Below are positions 9,773 to 21,798 of a stretch of DNA of 64,000 nucleotides, piece by piece (positions within the stretch are counted from its first letter, which is position 1; every line of letters begins with the position of its first letter). The position numbers and the translations under genes are program-made. The notes beneath the pieces were generated by a model. It was not told where the DNA came from. It saw only the letters and a list, made by a program, of their open reading frames with translations, and did not search any database. The stretch comes from Cepaea nemoralis (Eukaryota > Mollusca > Gastropoda > Stylommatophora > Helicidae): NCBI GenBank assembly GCA_014155875.1, contig JACEFZ010028128.1, positions 201,001-265,000 of the forward strand. Direction: 5' to 3'.

Positions 9773-9833
9773 GATTCTTCACAAATGAAATAAACTAAAT
9801 GAACCTGAATGTTAGCTTTAAAGTTCTCAGTGG

Positions 9834-9976
9834 CCAGGAAGGTTAGCCCGGTCAACAAATGTCTTAAGAAGTTGGATGTGTCGGTAAAGAGGCACAACTA
9901 TCACAGCTCTGTTGTAAACAGGCACAACGCAATTACGTCTGAAACAAACATGTCAGATGAACGAGGAAGAAGAATA
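9834..9976 (+). mobile_element. RH1 3'-end fragment
   Basis: It matches 31388-31520 of RH1: GGTTAGCCCGGTCAACAAAT, then GTTGGATGTGTCGG and AAACAGGCACAACGCAATTA. It ends in a short GAGGAAGAAGAA tail. A severe 5' truncation, more diverged than the copy at 484-784. Confidence 0.8.
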
Positions 9977-10196
9977 TGTTCTTAATGGTATTGAAAAAAG
10001 GTGGTGACTATTGCAGACCTGATTCTGGAATTTCCTTGTATTTTGTGTTCTTTTGAATCTAAGGTTCTTTTAGTATTTAGTGTATTTGTGGTGGTCATTG
10101 AGAGGAGGCGAGTTAGTTGTGTGGGGCAGCTGGCTGTATAAAATATGAGATACTTTGAGTTTCTATTAATTATTTAGTTAGTCAACAACCAAAAGA

Positions 10197-10402
10197 TCAG
10201 AAATGGAATAAAGACAAAGGAAATCTTCTATTTTCTCCTTTCCTTATTTTGCAGTGAAATCTCCAAATTTAATTTGGATTTCTTGTAATATGGTTTTAGA
10301 TATTGCCATTTCTAATTCATCATAAAAACTGTATTTCTTCTTATTAAGCCTTGTTTGAAGCACAATGTAACAAACTATCTGTCAAGATGGCAGGGCGCCA
10401 GT
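10197..10402 (+). mobile_element. Scattered EA 3'-end pieces
   Basis: 10197-10219 matches the EA coding end (AGAAATGGAATAAAGACAAA). 10346-10402 matches the EA 3' untranslated end (TTGAAGCACAATGTAACAAA, CTGTCAAGATGG). The ~125 bp between them is unrelated A/T-rich sequence, so this is a broken or internally replaced copy. Confidence 0.5.
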
Positions 10403-10498
10403 TTGTCAGATATTATTGTACTAGATCCCTTCCACCTCATGCCACTCATTTCTAGGATATGAATTGTCATCTTTTTAATATCTTTTGCTACATTATCT

Positions 10499-10712
10499 AA
10501 CTTTCCTTTTTTTAGCTAATGTCCTGACATTCCTGTGTTTATTCTAAATTTGTAACTTTCCTTTCTTGGCTAATGTCCTGACATTCCTGTGTTTATTCTA
10601 AATTTGTAACTTTCCTTTCTTGGCTAATGTCCTGACATTCCTGTGTTTATTCTAAATTTGTAACTTTCCTTTCTTGGCTAATGTCTTTGCATTCCTGTGT
10701 TTATTCTAAATT
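10499..10712. repeat. 54-bp tandem repeat, about four units
   Basis: The unit starts TAACTTTCCTTTCTTGGCTA and contains ATGTCCTGACATTCCTGTGT. Units begin at about 10499, 10553, 10607 and 10661. The last has TTTGCATT in place of CTGACATT. It lies inside a BMP intron. Confidence 0.92.
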
Positions 10713-11452
10713 TGTTGGTTTTTGTTTTGTCATAAGTAGCTTGGTGATGGTTTGATATCACCCGTGGCTCATGATAGTCCCTACCTGACAGTGACATAAT
10801 TCTGTGACTCTAATATGCTTTGATGAATGAAAACTTGGGAAGATAATGTGGTGATCTTCCCTTGACTTCCACACACACCTCGGGTATGTTACCTCTACCA
10901 TTGATAGCAATTTCTGACTGTCAGGACAAGTAAATGTCTTCCTCTGCTCAACTGTTCAACTGCTCCAGATTTGAGTTTGCCACATAACACTGTGTTGCCC
11001 GTCCACCTGTTGGAGGTGTAGTTGAGAGATTTTTTCTTCAAGTTTAGAACCGTGATGGGCTTTCTCATAGTCTGCAGTATTTGTATAGATCTTTAATATT
11101 ATAAAAATGGCTGGATTTGAATTCTGTCTGATTCCATAATGGCTAGTCTGCATTTATGAAATACCTGGCCAGCGATGATATTCATCTGAAGATTCAAGTT
11201 GGCAGAGTATGCTGGCACACTTATTTCCTTTGGTATAGTGATGGCATTGTTTAACTTAGTAGGTTAAGGTCTTAAGAATATCTTTTCTAAGACTCATCTT
11301 TGTCTAGAATTCCCCAAGTTTGGATGGAGATAGGCTATTGGTTAATATGAACCTGGTACATTATTGCCTCGGAATCTTAGATATTTGAGTTAATTTGTGT
11401 AATAATATTGTAGCTCAACCTTAATTAACAATCTTCACTTTCTACCATCCAG
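10713..11452. other. Intron sequence, no recognised feature
   Basis: Apparently single-copy intron sequence leading into the acceptor at 11451-11452. I see no repeat or frame of note. Confidence 0.35.
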
Positions 11453-11627
11453 CTCGAAAGGTCTCAACTCGTCGACATGAGCGGGATAGCACATTCTATT
11501 TCGAAATGCCTTTCGATGAAACAATAAAATGGGCAGAGCTGCGGCTGTTCAAGGAAGTGTCCTCAACATACAAGAGTGGAACATTCTCCATCAACCTGTA
11601 TGCCATCAAGCAGGGTCAAGATTGGGA
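11453..11627 (+). CDS. BMP5-8-type TGF-beta ligand, propeptide exon b
   Basis: Acceptor CATCCAG|CT at 11452/11453. The two leading bases complete a GCT codon with the last base of exon a (phase 1). The exon reads ARKVSTRRHERDSTFYFEMP, then FDETIKWAELRLFKEV and YKSGTFSINLYAIKQGQDW. This follows the BMP propeptide order: a basic RYHHREFRFDLS-type stretch, the AELRLFK beta-strand, and the FRISVYQV-type strand. The donor is GA|GTAAGT at 11627/11628, leaving phase 2. The fit in both phase and homology makes a real exon very likely. Confidence 0.9.
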
Positions 11628-12044
11628 GTAAGTATACTGAGACTGTCATTGCTGTCTATAGTACCTTGCGGTGTAGGCCAGGAGGGATATGGAGTCTGAG
11701 GAATTAAGTTCACATGGCTGGTGCAGTCGCTGTGAACTGTGCAGGTTAGGATTTTAGTTTTGCTCCCAACAGAAAAAATCCATCTTACCAAGGATTCGAA
11801 GTTGGGTGTACCGATTGGGAGTCCTCCATTCTAACCACTTGGTCACACTCCCTATTGGCCTTATTATAGCCAGTTTCTCGTGTAATTTTACTGAAATTGA
11901 GGGCGTTGTAGAATACATTCACTGAGTCATAAACTAGGTGCCCGATTGTTGGGTAGACCATCTCATCTCTCATCTCATGTTTCTCTTCTCTTGTACCTTG
12001 TGTGGAGGTGAAGTATAAACAGTGGCAAAGCTTATGGGCTTCAT
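11628..12044. other. Intron sequence, no recognised feature
   Basis: Start of the 13.7-kb intron. No feature that I can support before the reverse-transcriptase relic. Confidence 0.35.
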
Positions 12045-12740
12045 GTATCGATATTCTCATGGACTCGGTTATTCCCTACGTGGTAGGCCTCTTCCTCTGC
12101 TTAAATCGGGTCTGTACATCATTGCTTGTTGTGGTATACTGTTAGTTGGTAACCTACTTGCATGGCCAAACCATTTGACTCGCTGCCTTCTAATAAAATC
12201 TAGTGCTGCTATAACTCCCACTTTAGTCCTGATTTCTTCATATCTGATCTTATCTCTTCTTGATACATTGAGTATTATTCTCAGGAATCTCATTTCTGTT
12301 GTTTGATTTTTCTTTTCTCTTTTTCTGTCATTGTCCAGACATTGGCATTGGTAACATAGAGTTGGTAGGAAGATTGTGTTGTAAAGTGCTTTCTTAGTAT
12401 ATTGATACATGTTTGTTCTTTAGTATTGGTGTCCATTTGTCCAATGAGTTGGTTTGCCTTATTGCATCTATTTTTGATCTCGTCTTCTGATTTGCCATTT
12501 GATGATATTATACTTCCTAGGTACTTGAAACTCTTTACTTGTTTCAAGTGATGCTTCGTTTAGGTGAATCATTGTTGCTTTTTGTTCTTTAATTATAGTC
12601 ATTACCTCTGTTTTACTTGTGCTAATTTTCATGTTATGTTCCATACACATTTCGTTTAGACTATTCATGTGGTCTTGTAATTCAGCTTCTGATTTTGCTA
12701 TTAGTGCTTGGTTGTCCGCAAACAGTTCTCTAATGGTTAA
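12045..12740 (-). pseudogene. Non-LTR reverse transcriptase C-terminal relic
   Basis: Minus-strand frames give, in order: MKISTSKTEVMTI (about 12630), VKSFKYLGSIISSNGKSEDE (12547-12490), then LYVTNANVWTMTEKEKRKI and TTEMRFLRIILNVSRRDKIR, and finally RRQRVKWFGHASRLP. This is the usual order after the RT catalytic core: KT-x-VM, YLGS, W-T, E-M-RFLR, R-x-W-x-GH. Three frames are needed, so it is dead. It is a different family from EA and EB. It lies inside a BMP intron. Confidence 0.78.
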
Positions 12741-12934
12741 ATTTGCAGATGGTTCTTCTTCTGTGTTCTGTCATGCGGTGTTCTTGCAGTCTATGTTTGG
12801 CTGGTTTCTTTACATATGTTGTCTATATGTGTTATGAACGAGAGAGGGGAAGGATACAACCTAGTCAGGGAAGACCATGGTGGTGAGAAATGACCATCTG
12901 TGCCATGATTTAGTTTGTGTCTTGTGACCATCTT

Positions 12935-15900
12935 GTCTGTGTGTGTGTGTGTGTGTGTGTGTGCTATCTTGTGACCATCTTATGTGTGTGCTGTCTTGTG
13001 ACCATCTTGTGTGTGTGTACTATCTTGTCACCATCGTGTGTGTGTGCTATCTTGTGACCATCTTGTGTGTACTATCTTGTCACCATCGTGTGTGTGTGCT
13101 ATCTTGTGACCATCTTGTGTGTGTGTACTATCTTGTGACCATCTTGTGTGTGTGTACTATCTTGTGACCATCTTATGTGTGTACTATCTTGTGACCATCT
13201 TGTGTGTGTGTACTATCTTGTCACCATCTTGTGTGTACTATCTTGTCACCATCGTGTGTGTGTGCTATCTTGTGACCATCTTGTGTGTGTGTACTATCTT
13301 GTGACCATCTTGTGTGTGTGTACTATCTTGTGACCATCTTATGTGTGTACTATCTTGTGACCATCTTGTGTGTGTGTGCTATCTTGTCACCATCGTGTGT
13401 GTGTGCTATCTTGTGACCATCTTGTGTGTACTATCTTGTCACCATCGTGTGTGTGTGCTATCTTGTGACCATCTTGTGTGTGCTATCTTGTCACCATCGT
13501 GTGTGTGCTATCTTGTGACCATCTTGTGTGTACTATCTTGTCACCATCGTGTGTGTGTGTACTATCTTGTGACCATCTTGTGTGTACTATCTTGTCACCA
13601 TCGTGTGTGTGTGTGTACTATCTTGTGACCATCTTGTGTGTACTATCTTGTCACCATCGAGTGTGTGTGTGCTATCTTGTGACCATCTTGTGTGTGTGCT
13701 ATCTTGTCATCTTGTGTGTACTATCTTGTCACCATCTTGTGTGTACTATCTTGTCACCATCTTGTGTGTACTATCTTGTCACCATTGTGCGTACTATCTT
13801 GTGTGTGTGCTATCTTGTCATCTTGTGTGTACTATCTTGTCACCATCTTGTGTGTACTATCTTGTCACCATCGTGTGTGTGTGCTATCTTGTGACCATCT
13901 TGTGTGTACTATCTTGTGTGTGTGCTATCTTGTCATCATGTGTGTACTATCTTGTCACCATCGTGTGTGTGTGCTATCTTGTGACCATCTTGTGTGTACT
14001 ATCTTGTGTGTGTGCTATCTTGTCATCTTGTGTGTACTATCTTGTCACCATCGTGTGTGTGTGCTATCTTGTCACCATCTTGTGTGTACTATCTTGTCAC
14101 CATCGTGTGTGTGTGCTATCTTGTCACCATCTTGTGCGTACTATCTTGTGTGTGTGCTATCTTGTCATCTTGTGCGTACTATCTTGTCACCATCGTGTGT
14201 GTGTGCTATCTTGTCACCATCTTGTGTGTACTAACTTGTCACCATTGTGTGTGTGTGCTATCTTGTGACCATCTTGTGCGTACTATCTTGTGTGTGTGCT
14301 ATCTTGTCATCTTGTGTGTACTATCTTGTCACCATCGTGTGTGTGTGCTATCTTGTCACCATCGTGTGTGTACTATTTTGTCACCATCGTGTGTGTGTGC
14401 TATCTTGTCACCATCTTGTGTGTACTATCTTGTCACCATTGTGTGTGTGTGCTATCTTGTGCGTACTATCTTGTGTGTGTGCTATCTTGTCACCATCTTG
14501 TGTGTACTATCTTGTCACCATCGTGTGTGTGTGCTATCTTGTCACCATCTTGTGTGTACTATCTTGTCACCATCGTGTGTGTGTGCTATCTTGTCACCAT
14601 CGTGTGTGTGTACTATCTTGTCACCATCGTGTGTGTGTGCTATCTTGTCACCATCGTGTGTGTGTGCTATCTTGTCACCATCGTGTGTGTGTACTATCTT
14701 GTCACCATCGTGTGTGTGTGCTATCTTGTCACCATCTTGTGTGTGCTATCTTGTCACCATCGTGTGTGTGTACTATCTTGTCACCATCGTGTGTGTGTAC
14801 TATCTTGTCACCATCGTGTGTGTGTGCTATCTTGTCACCATCGTGTGTGTGTGCTATCTTGTCACCATCTTGTGTGTACTATCTTGTCACCATCATGTGT
14901 GTGTGCTATCTTGTCACCATCTTGTGTGTACTATCTTGTCACCATCGTGTGTGTGTGCTATCTTGTCACCATCGTGTGTGTGTACTATCTTGTCACCATC
15001 ATGTGTGTGTGCTATCTTGTCACCATCGTGTGTGTGTACTATCTTGTCACCATCGTGTGTGTGTACTATCTTGTCACCATCTTGTGTGTACTATCTTGTC
15101 ACCATCGTGTGTGTGTGTGCTATCTTGTGACCATCTTGTGCGTACTATCTTGTGTGTGTGCTATCTTGTCATCTTGTGTGTACTATCTTGTCACCATCGT
15201 GTGTGTGTGCTATCTTGTCACCATCGTGTGTGTGTACTATCTTGTCACCATCGTGTGTGTGTGCTATCTTGTCACCATCTTGTGTGTACTATCTTGTCAC
15301 CATCGTGTGCGTGTGCTATCTTGTCACCATCGTGTGTGTGTACTATCTTGTCACCATCGTGTGTGTGTGCTATCTTGTCACCATCGTGTGTGTGTACTAT
15401 CTTGTCACCATCGTGTGTGTGTACTATCTTGTCACCATCTTGTGTGTACTATCTTGTCACCATCTTGTGTGTACTATCTTGTCACCATCGTGTGTGTGTG
15501 TGCTATCTTGTGACCATCTTGTGCGTACTATCTTGTGTGTGTGCTATCTTGTCATCTTGTGTGTACTATCTTGTCACCATCGTGTGTGTGTGCTATCTTG
15601 TCTCCATCGTGTGTGTGTACTATCTTGTCACCATCATTTGTGTGTGCTATCTTGTCACCATCGTGTGTGTGTACTATCTTGTCACTATCGTGTGTGTGTG
15701 CTATCTTGTCACCATCTTGTGTGTACTATCTTGTCACCATCGTGTGTGTGTACTATCTTGTCACCATCGTGTGTGTGTGTGCTATCTTGTGACCATCTTG
15801 TGCGTACTATCTTGTCACCATCGTGTGTGTACTATCTTGTCACCATCGTGTGTGTACTATCTTGTCACCATCGTGTGTGTGTGCTATCTTGTGACCATCT

Positions 15901-16023
15901 TGTGTGTACTATCTTGTCACCATCGTGTGTGTGTGCGCTATCTTGTGACCATCTTGTGCGTACTATCTTGTGTGTGTGCTATCTTGTCATCTTGTGTGTA
16001 CTATCTTGTCATCTTGTGTGTAC
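12935..16023. repeat. G/T-rich minisatellite array 1 (about 22-26-bp units)
   Basis: After (GT)n at about 12940-12962 the array is built from two alternating unit types: GTGTACTATCTTGTCACCAT and GTGTGTGCTATCTTGTGACC plus ATCTT or ATCGT. Shorter units lacking the CACCAT block also occur. The unit has no stop codon in the plus frames, so very long artificial Cys/Leu/Val/His frames result (up to 618 codons). It lies in the BMP intron. Confidence 0.95.
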
Positions 16024-17733
16024 TGTCACTTGTTTTCCCCGGGAGGAATGTGGAATCAACAAGCACATCTTCAAACTTATTATCTGTTGGGATTATTGAC
16101 TGACTTCTGTCTACACTCCTCCCTTCTGTCTTCCCTTCCATATATCTATTTCTTTCACTCTCTCTGTTATTCCCTCCACACATACTCCGACAACAGTTCC
16201 TTTCAACGATAAATAAAAGATTTATTAATAAAAACTATGTCTGGTGTATGTATGGACTGTGTATATGTAGTTTGTATTGTCTGCTAATGTGAGTGCAAGA
16301 TAGGACTTTTAGCCGTTAGTCTTCGTAGTTTCTCTAGCCTATTCAAACGGCCAAAACATCAGACATCAAACATAGAAGTGGAACGGTCTCACCCTGGATG
16401 CTCCTTTCCGGCTTGAGTCTTGACTTAATCCAATTATTGAAAACAATTGTCAATGTCTTATCCTCAGAAACATAATCCAATAAAGGTAAGTCACTGAAGT
16501 TCAGATATGTCCTGTTTTGGAAGGTAGTATAGTCCACCACTGAATACACATTACCACTGTTTATAAATGTCTATTTCTATGTTAAATGTTCTCGTGTTCT
16601 TCAATGTTTCTTTTAGGTGATTACCTAATTGCACTATATTCTAGCCTATTTGCTCTGCTTGAATAAAGGTCTTTCACTGAGGTTCACCAAAACATGTTTC
16701 TTGGCATTCGTTATGTCACCCCCTCTTATTGACTGTTTAGGTTGATTTTTCTATAGTGACATATTTTCACTGCACCTGTGAAGTGCTTGATAAAAGTGAA
16801 CGTTCTTTCCTTTATTATCAACACTGCTTTCTCTATACAAGAGACGTACTGTTTTATCTTCTTTGATATGTCAGGCTGTGTAGTGGAACCTGGGTAATAA
16901 ACATTAAATCAGGTGATTTAAGTCTGCTTCATATTACTGTTTATGTGATTGTCTTTCTCCAGCCGTAATGAAAAGCTTCCGAAAGACTACTCTGACATAA
17001 ACAGCAGAATTCACTAAAGTCTAAACTATTCACTAAATAGAAAGCAATAGTAAACCCTAAGCACAAACACATATTTCCCTATGCTAATATTACTCTAATA
17101 TTAGTGTTACCTTATATATATAGAATTAATGATACTCCAAGCATTGAAATCTATTAGCACACAATCACTTCTATCCCATTTCCCGGGATGATTTCTTTGC
17201 TATTTTCAGGAGACATAAATCCAGTTTGCCGTCCCTTTAGGTAGCACACACTAACACAACAACCCCAGTTGCTACTATTTATATTGGGCCTTCCGTTCTT
17301 CGTTAGTGTTTGATGTCCATACATCAACAATCGCCTTTTCCGTTCCCGTAACATCAAAAGTTCAGTGAAATCACGTATACGTCCGGGCGCTCCGTGCTCC
17401 GGTCCGCTCCGTCTTCTCCGCTATTCCCCTACGCTCATCATTCGTCGCCCATCAAAGAGTTCTTATTTCTTTGATCACCGTCTCCCGCGGTGTTTGTCCG
17501 GTGTCGAAGTTTTCCCCCAGCGCGATCGTACCGTTTCCCGTGTCAGGTCAGATCGTCAAGCAATGAACTTTGCGAACACCTGTATCCTATTTTCATATTT
17601 GTCGATCAATGATCTTTTATTCGTCCTCATCTCAGAATGAAGTACACGATTGTTAACCCTTCTCCGATATTGCCATTAATGGTACATCCTAATCTTATCT
17701 GGGAATCACTAAACTATCATCATTGTGTGACAT
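16024..17733. repeat. Composite repeat spacer, copy A (1.71 kb)
   Basis: A non-tandem segment that starts TGTCACTTGTTTTCCCCGGG. It is repeated almost unchanged at 18970 and 21799. It contains a GC-rich patch (about 17375-17530) and a 67-codon minus-strand frame at 17357-17154 that stays open in all three copies. I recognise no protein in it. Copy A differs from B and C at several shared positions, so it split first. Confidence 0.9.
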
Positions 17734-18969
17734 GTACTATCTTGTAATCTTGTGTGTACTATCTTGTCATCTTGTGTGTACTATCTTGTGTGTGTGCTAT
17801 CTTCTTGCCATCTTGTGTGTGTGCTATCTTGTGTGCTGTTTTGTGTGTACTGTCTTGTGACCATGTTGTGTGTGCTATCTTGTGACCATCTTGTGTTTGT
17901 GCTATCTTGTCAGCATCTTGTGTGCTATCGTATGTGTGCTATCTTGTGACCATCTTGTGTTTGTGCTATCTTGTCACCATCTTGTGTTTGTGCTATCTTG
18001 TCACCATCTTATGTGCTATCTTGTCACCATCTTATGTTTGTGTTTTCTTGTCACCATCTTGTGTTTGTGCTATCTTGTCACCATCTTGTGTGCTATCTTG
18101 TGACCATCGTGTGTGCTATCTTGTGACCATCGTGTGTGTGTGCTATCTTGTCACCATCGTGTGTGTGTGCTATCTTGTCACCATCTTGTGTGTACTATCT
18201 TGTCACCATCGTGTGTGTGTGCTATCTTGTCACCATCTTGTGTGTACTATCTTGTCACCATCATGTGTGTGTGCTATCTTGTCACCATCGTGTGTGTGTA
18301 CTATCTTGTCACCATCGTGTGTGTGTGCTATCTTGTCACCATCGTGTGTGTGTACTATCTTGTCACCATCGTGTGTGTGTACTATCTTGTCACCATCTTG
18401 TGTGTACTATCTTGTCACCATCGTGTGTGTGTGTGCTATCTTGTGACCATCTTGTGCGTACTATCTTGTGTGTGTGCTATCTTGTCATCTTGTGTGTACT
18501 ATCTTGTCACCATCGTGTGTGTGTGTGCTATCTTGTGACCATCTTGTGCGTACTATCTTGTGTGTGTGCTATCTTGTCATCTTGTGTGTACTATCTTGTC
18601 ACCATCGTGTGTGTGTGCTATATTGTCACCATCGTGTGTGTGTACTATCTTGTCACCATCGTGTGTGTGTGCTATCTTGTCACCATCTTGTGTGTACTAT
18701 CTTGTCACCATCGTGTGTGTGTACTATCTTGTCACCATCGTGTGTGTGTGTGCTATCTTGTGACCATCTTGTGCGTACTATCTTGTCACCATCGTGTGTG
18801 TACTATCTTGTCACCATCGTGTGTGTGTGCTATCTTGTGACCATCTTGTGTGTACTATCTTGTCACCATCGTGTGTGTGTGCGCTATCTTGTGACCATCT
18901 TGTGCGTATTATCTTGTGTGTGTGCTATCTTGTCATCTTGTGTGTACTATCTTGTCATCTTGTGTGTAC
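17734..18969. repeat. G/T-rich minisatellite array 2
   Basis: The same unit family as array 1, preceded by distinctive variant units (GTGTTTGTGCTATCTTGTCA, CAGCATC, TATCGTATGTG). These recur at the start of arrays 3 and 4. It belongs to the composite period. Confidence 0.93.
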
Positions 18970-20678
18970 TGTCACTTGTTTCCCCAGGAGGAATGTGGAA
19001 TCAACAAGCACATCTTCAAACTTATTATCTGTTGGGATTATTGACTGACTTCTGTCTACACTCCTCCCTTCTGTCTTCCCTTCCATATATCTATTTCTTT
19101 CACTCTCTCTGTTATTCCCTCCACACATACTCCGGCAACAGTTCCTTTCAACGATAAATAAAAGATTTATTAATAAAAACTATGTCTGGTGTATGTATGG
19201 ACTGTGTATATGTAGTTTGTATTGTCTGCTAATGTGAGTGCAAGATAGGACTTTTAGCCGTTAGTCTTCGTAGTTTCTCTAGCCATTCAAACGGCCAAAA
19301 CATCAGACATCAAACATAGACGTGGAACGGTCTCACCCTGGATGCTCCTTTCCGGCTTGAGTCTTGACTTAATCCAATTATTGAAAACAATTGTCAATGT
19401 TTATCATCAGAAATATAATCCAATAAAGGTAAGTCACTGAAGTTCAGATATGTCCTGTTTTGGAAGGTAGTATAGTCCACCACTGAATACACATTACGAC
19501 TGTTTATAAACTGTCTATTTCTATGTTAAATGTTCTCGTGTTCTTCAATGTTTCTTTTAGGTGATTACCTAATTGCACTATATTCTAGCCTATTTGCTCT
19601 GCTTGAATAAAGGTCTTTCACTGAGGTTCACCAAAACATGTTTCTTGGCATTCGTTATGGTCACCCCCTCTTATTGACTGTTTAGGTTGATTTTTCTATA
19701 GTGACATATCTTCACTGCACCTGTGAAGTGCTTGATAAAAGTGAACGTTCTTTCCTTTATTATCAACACTGCTTTCTCTATACAAGAGACGTACTGTTTT
19801 ATCTTCTTTGCTATGTCAGGCTGTGTAGTGGAACCTGGGTAATAAACATTAAATCAGATGATTTAAGTCTGCTTCATATTACTGTTTATGTGATTGTCTT
19901 TCTCCAGCCGTAATGAACAGCTTCCGAAAGACTACTCTGACATAAACAGCAGAATTCACTAAAGTCTAAACTATTCACTAAATAGAAAGCAATAGTAAAC
20001 CCTAAGCACATACACCTATTTCCCTATGCTAATATTACTCTAATATTAGTGTTACCTTATATATATAGAATTAATGATACTCCAAGCATTGAAATCTATT
20101 AGCACACAATCACTTCTATCCCATTTCCAGGGATGATTTCTTTGCTATTTTCAGGAGACATAAATCCAGTTTGCCGTCCCTTTAGGTAGCACACACTAAC
20201 ACAACAACCCCATTTGCTACTATTTATATTGGGCCTTCCGTTCTTCGTTAGTGTTTGATGTCCATACATCAACAATCGCCTTTTCCGTTCCCGTAACATC
20301 AAAAGTTCAGTGAAATCACGTATACGTCCGGCGCTCCCGTGCTCTGGTCCGCTCCGTCTTCTCCGCTATTCCCCTGCGCTCATTCTTCGTCGCCCATCAA
20401 AGAGTTCTTATTTCTTTGATCACCGTCTCCCGCGGTGTTTGTCCGGTGTCGAAGTTTTCCCCCAGCGCGATCGTACCGTTTTCCCGTGTCAGGTCAGATC
20501 GTCAAGCAATGAACTTTGCGAACACCTGTATCCTATTTTCATATTTGTCGGTCAATGATCTTTTATTCGTCCTCATCTCAGAATGAAGTACACGATTGTT
20601 AACCCTTCTCCGATATTGCCATTAATGGTACATCCAAATCTATCTGGGAATCACTAAACTATCATCATTGTGTGCCAT
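18970..20678. repeat. Composite repeat spacer, copy B (1.71 kb)
   Basis: Near-identical to copy A (offset 2946 bp). It shares with copy C changes such as TCCGGCAACA for TCCGACAACA, and CTTTGCTATG for CTTTGATATG. Confidence 0.92.
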
Positions 20679-21798
20679 GTACTATCTTGTAATCTTGTGT
20701 GTACTATCTTGTCATCTTGTGTGTACTATCTTGTGTGTGTGCTATCTTCTTGCCATCTTGTGTGTGTGCTATCTTGTGTGCTGTTTTGTGTGTACTGTCT
20801 TGTGACCATGTTGTGTGTGCTATCTTGTGACCATCTTGTGTTTGTGCTATCTTGTCAGCATCTTGTGTGCTATCGTATGTGTGCTATCTTGTGACCATCT
20901 TGTGTTTGTGCTATCTTGTCACCATCTTGTGTTTGTGCTATCTTGTCACCATCTTATGTGCTATCTTGTCACCATCTTATGTTTGTGTTTTCTTGTCACC
21001 ATCTTGTGTTTGTGCTATCTTGTCACCATCTTGTGTGCTATCTTGTGACCATCGTGTGTGCTATCTTGTGACCATCGTGTGTGTGTGCTATCTTGTCACC
21101 ATCGTGTGTGTGTGCTAATCTTGTCACCATCTTGTGTGTACTATCTTGTCACCATCGTGTGTGTGTGTGCTATCTTGTCACCATCTTGTGTGTACTATCT
21201 TGTCACCATCATGTGTGTGTGCTATCTTGTCACCATCGTGTGTGTGTACTATCTTGTCACCATCGTGTGTGTGTGCTATCTTGTCACCATCGTGTGTGTG
21301 TGTACTATCTTGTCACCATCGTGTGTGTGTACTATCTTGTCACCATCTTGTGTGTACTATCTTGTCACCATCGTGTGTGTGTGTGCTATCTTGTGACCAT
21401 CTTGTGCGTACTATCTTGTGTGTGTGCTATCTTGTCATCTTGTGTGTACTATCTTGTCACCATCGTGTGTGTGTGCTATCTTGTCACCATCTTGTGTGTA
21501 CTATCTTGTCACCATCGTGTGTGTGTACTATCTTGTCACCATCGTGTGTGTGTGTGCTATCTTGTGACCATCTTGTGCGTACTATCTTGTCACCATCGTG
21601 TGTGTACTATCTTGTCACCATCGTGTGTGTACTATCTTGTCACCATCGTGTGTGTGTGCTATCTTGTGACCATCTTGTGTGTACTATCTTGTCACCATCG
21701 TGTGTGTGTGCGCTATCTTGTGACCATCTTGTGCGTACTATCTTGTGTGTGTGCTATCTTGTCATCTTGTGTGTACTATCTTGTCATCTTGTGTGTAC
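20679..21798. repeat. G/T-rich minisatellite array 3
   Basis: Starts with the same variant-unit order as array 2 and is slightly shorter (1120 versus 1236 bp), mainly through loss of units. Confidence 0.93.

Noticed and set aside
12943..16103. Very long Cys/Val/Leu/His repeat frames (also 17752-18840, 20670-21986, 23523-24374)
   Set aside because: They are produced by a stop-free minisatellite inside an intron; the same sequence is open in several frames at once.
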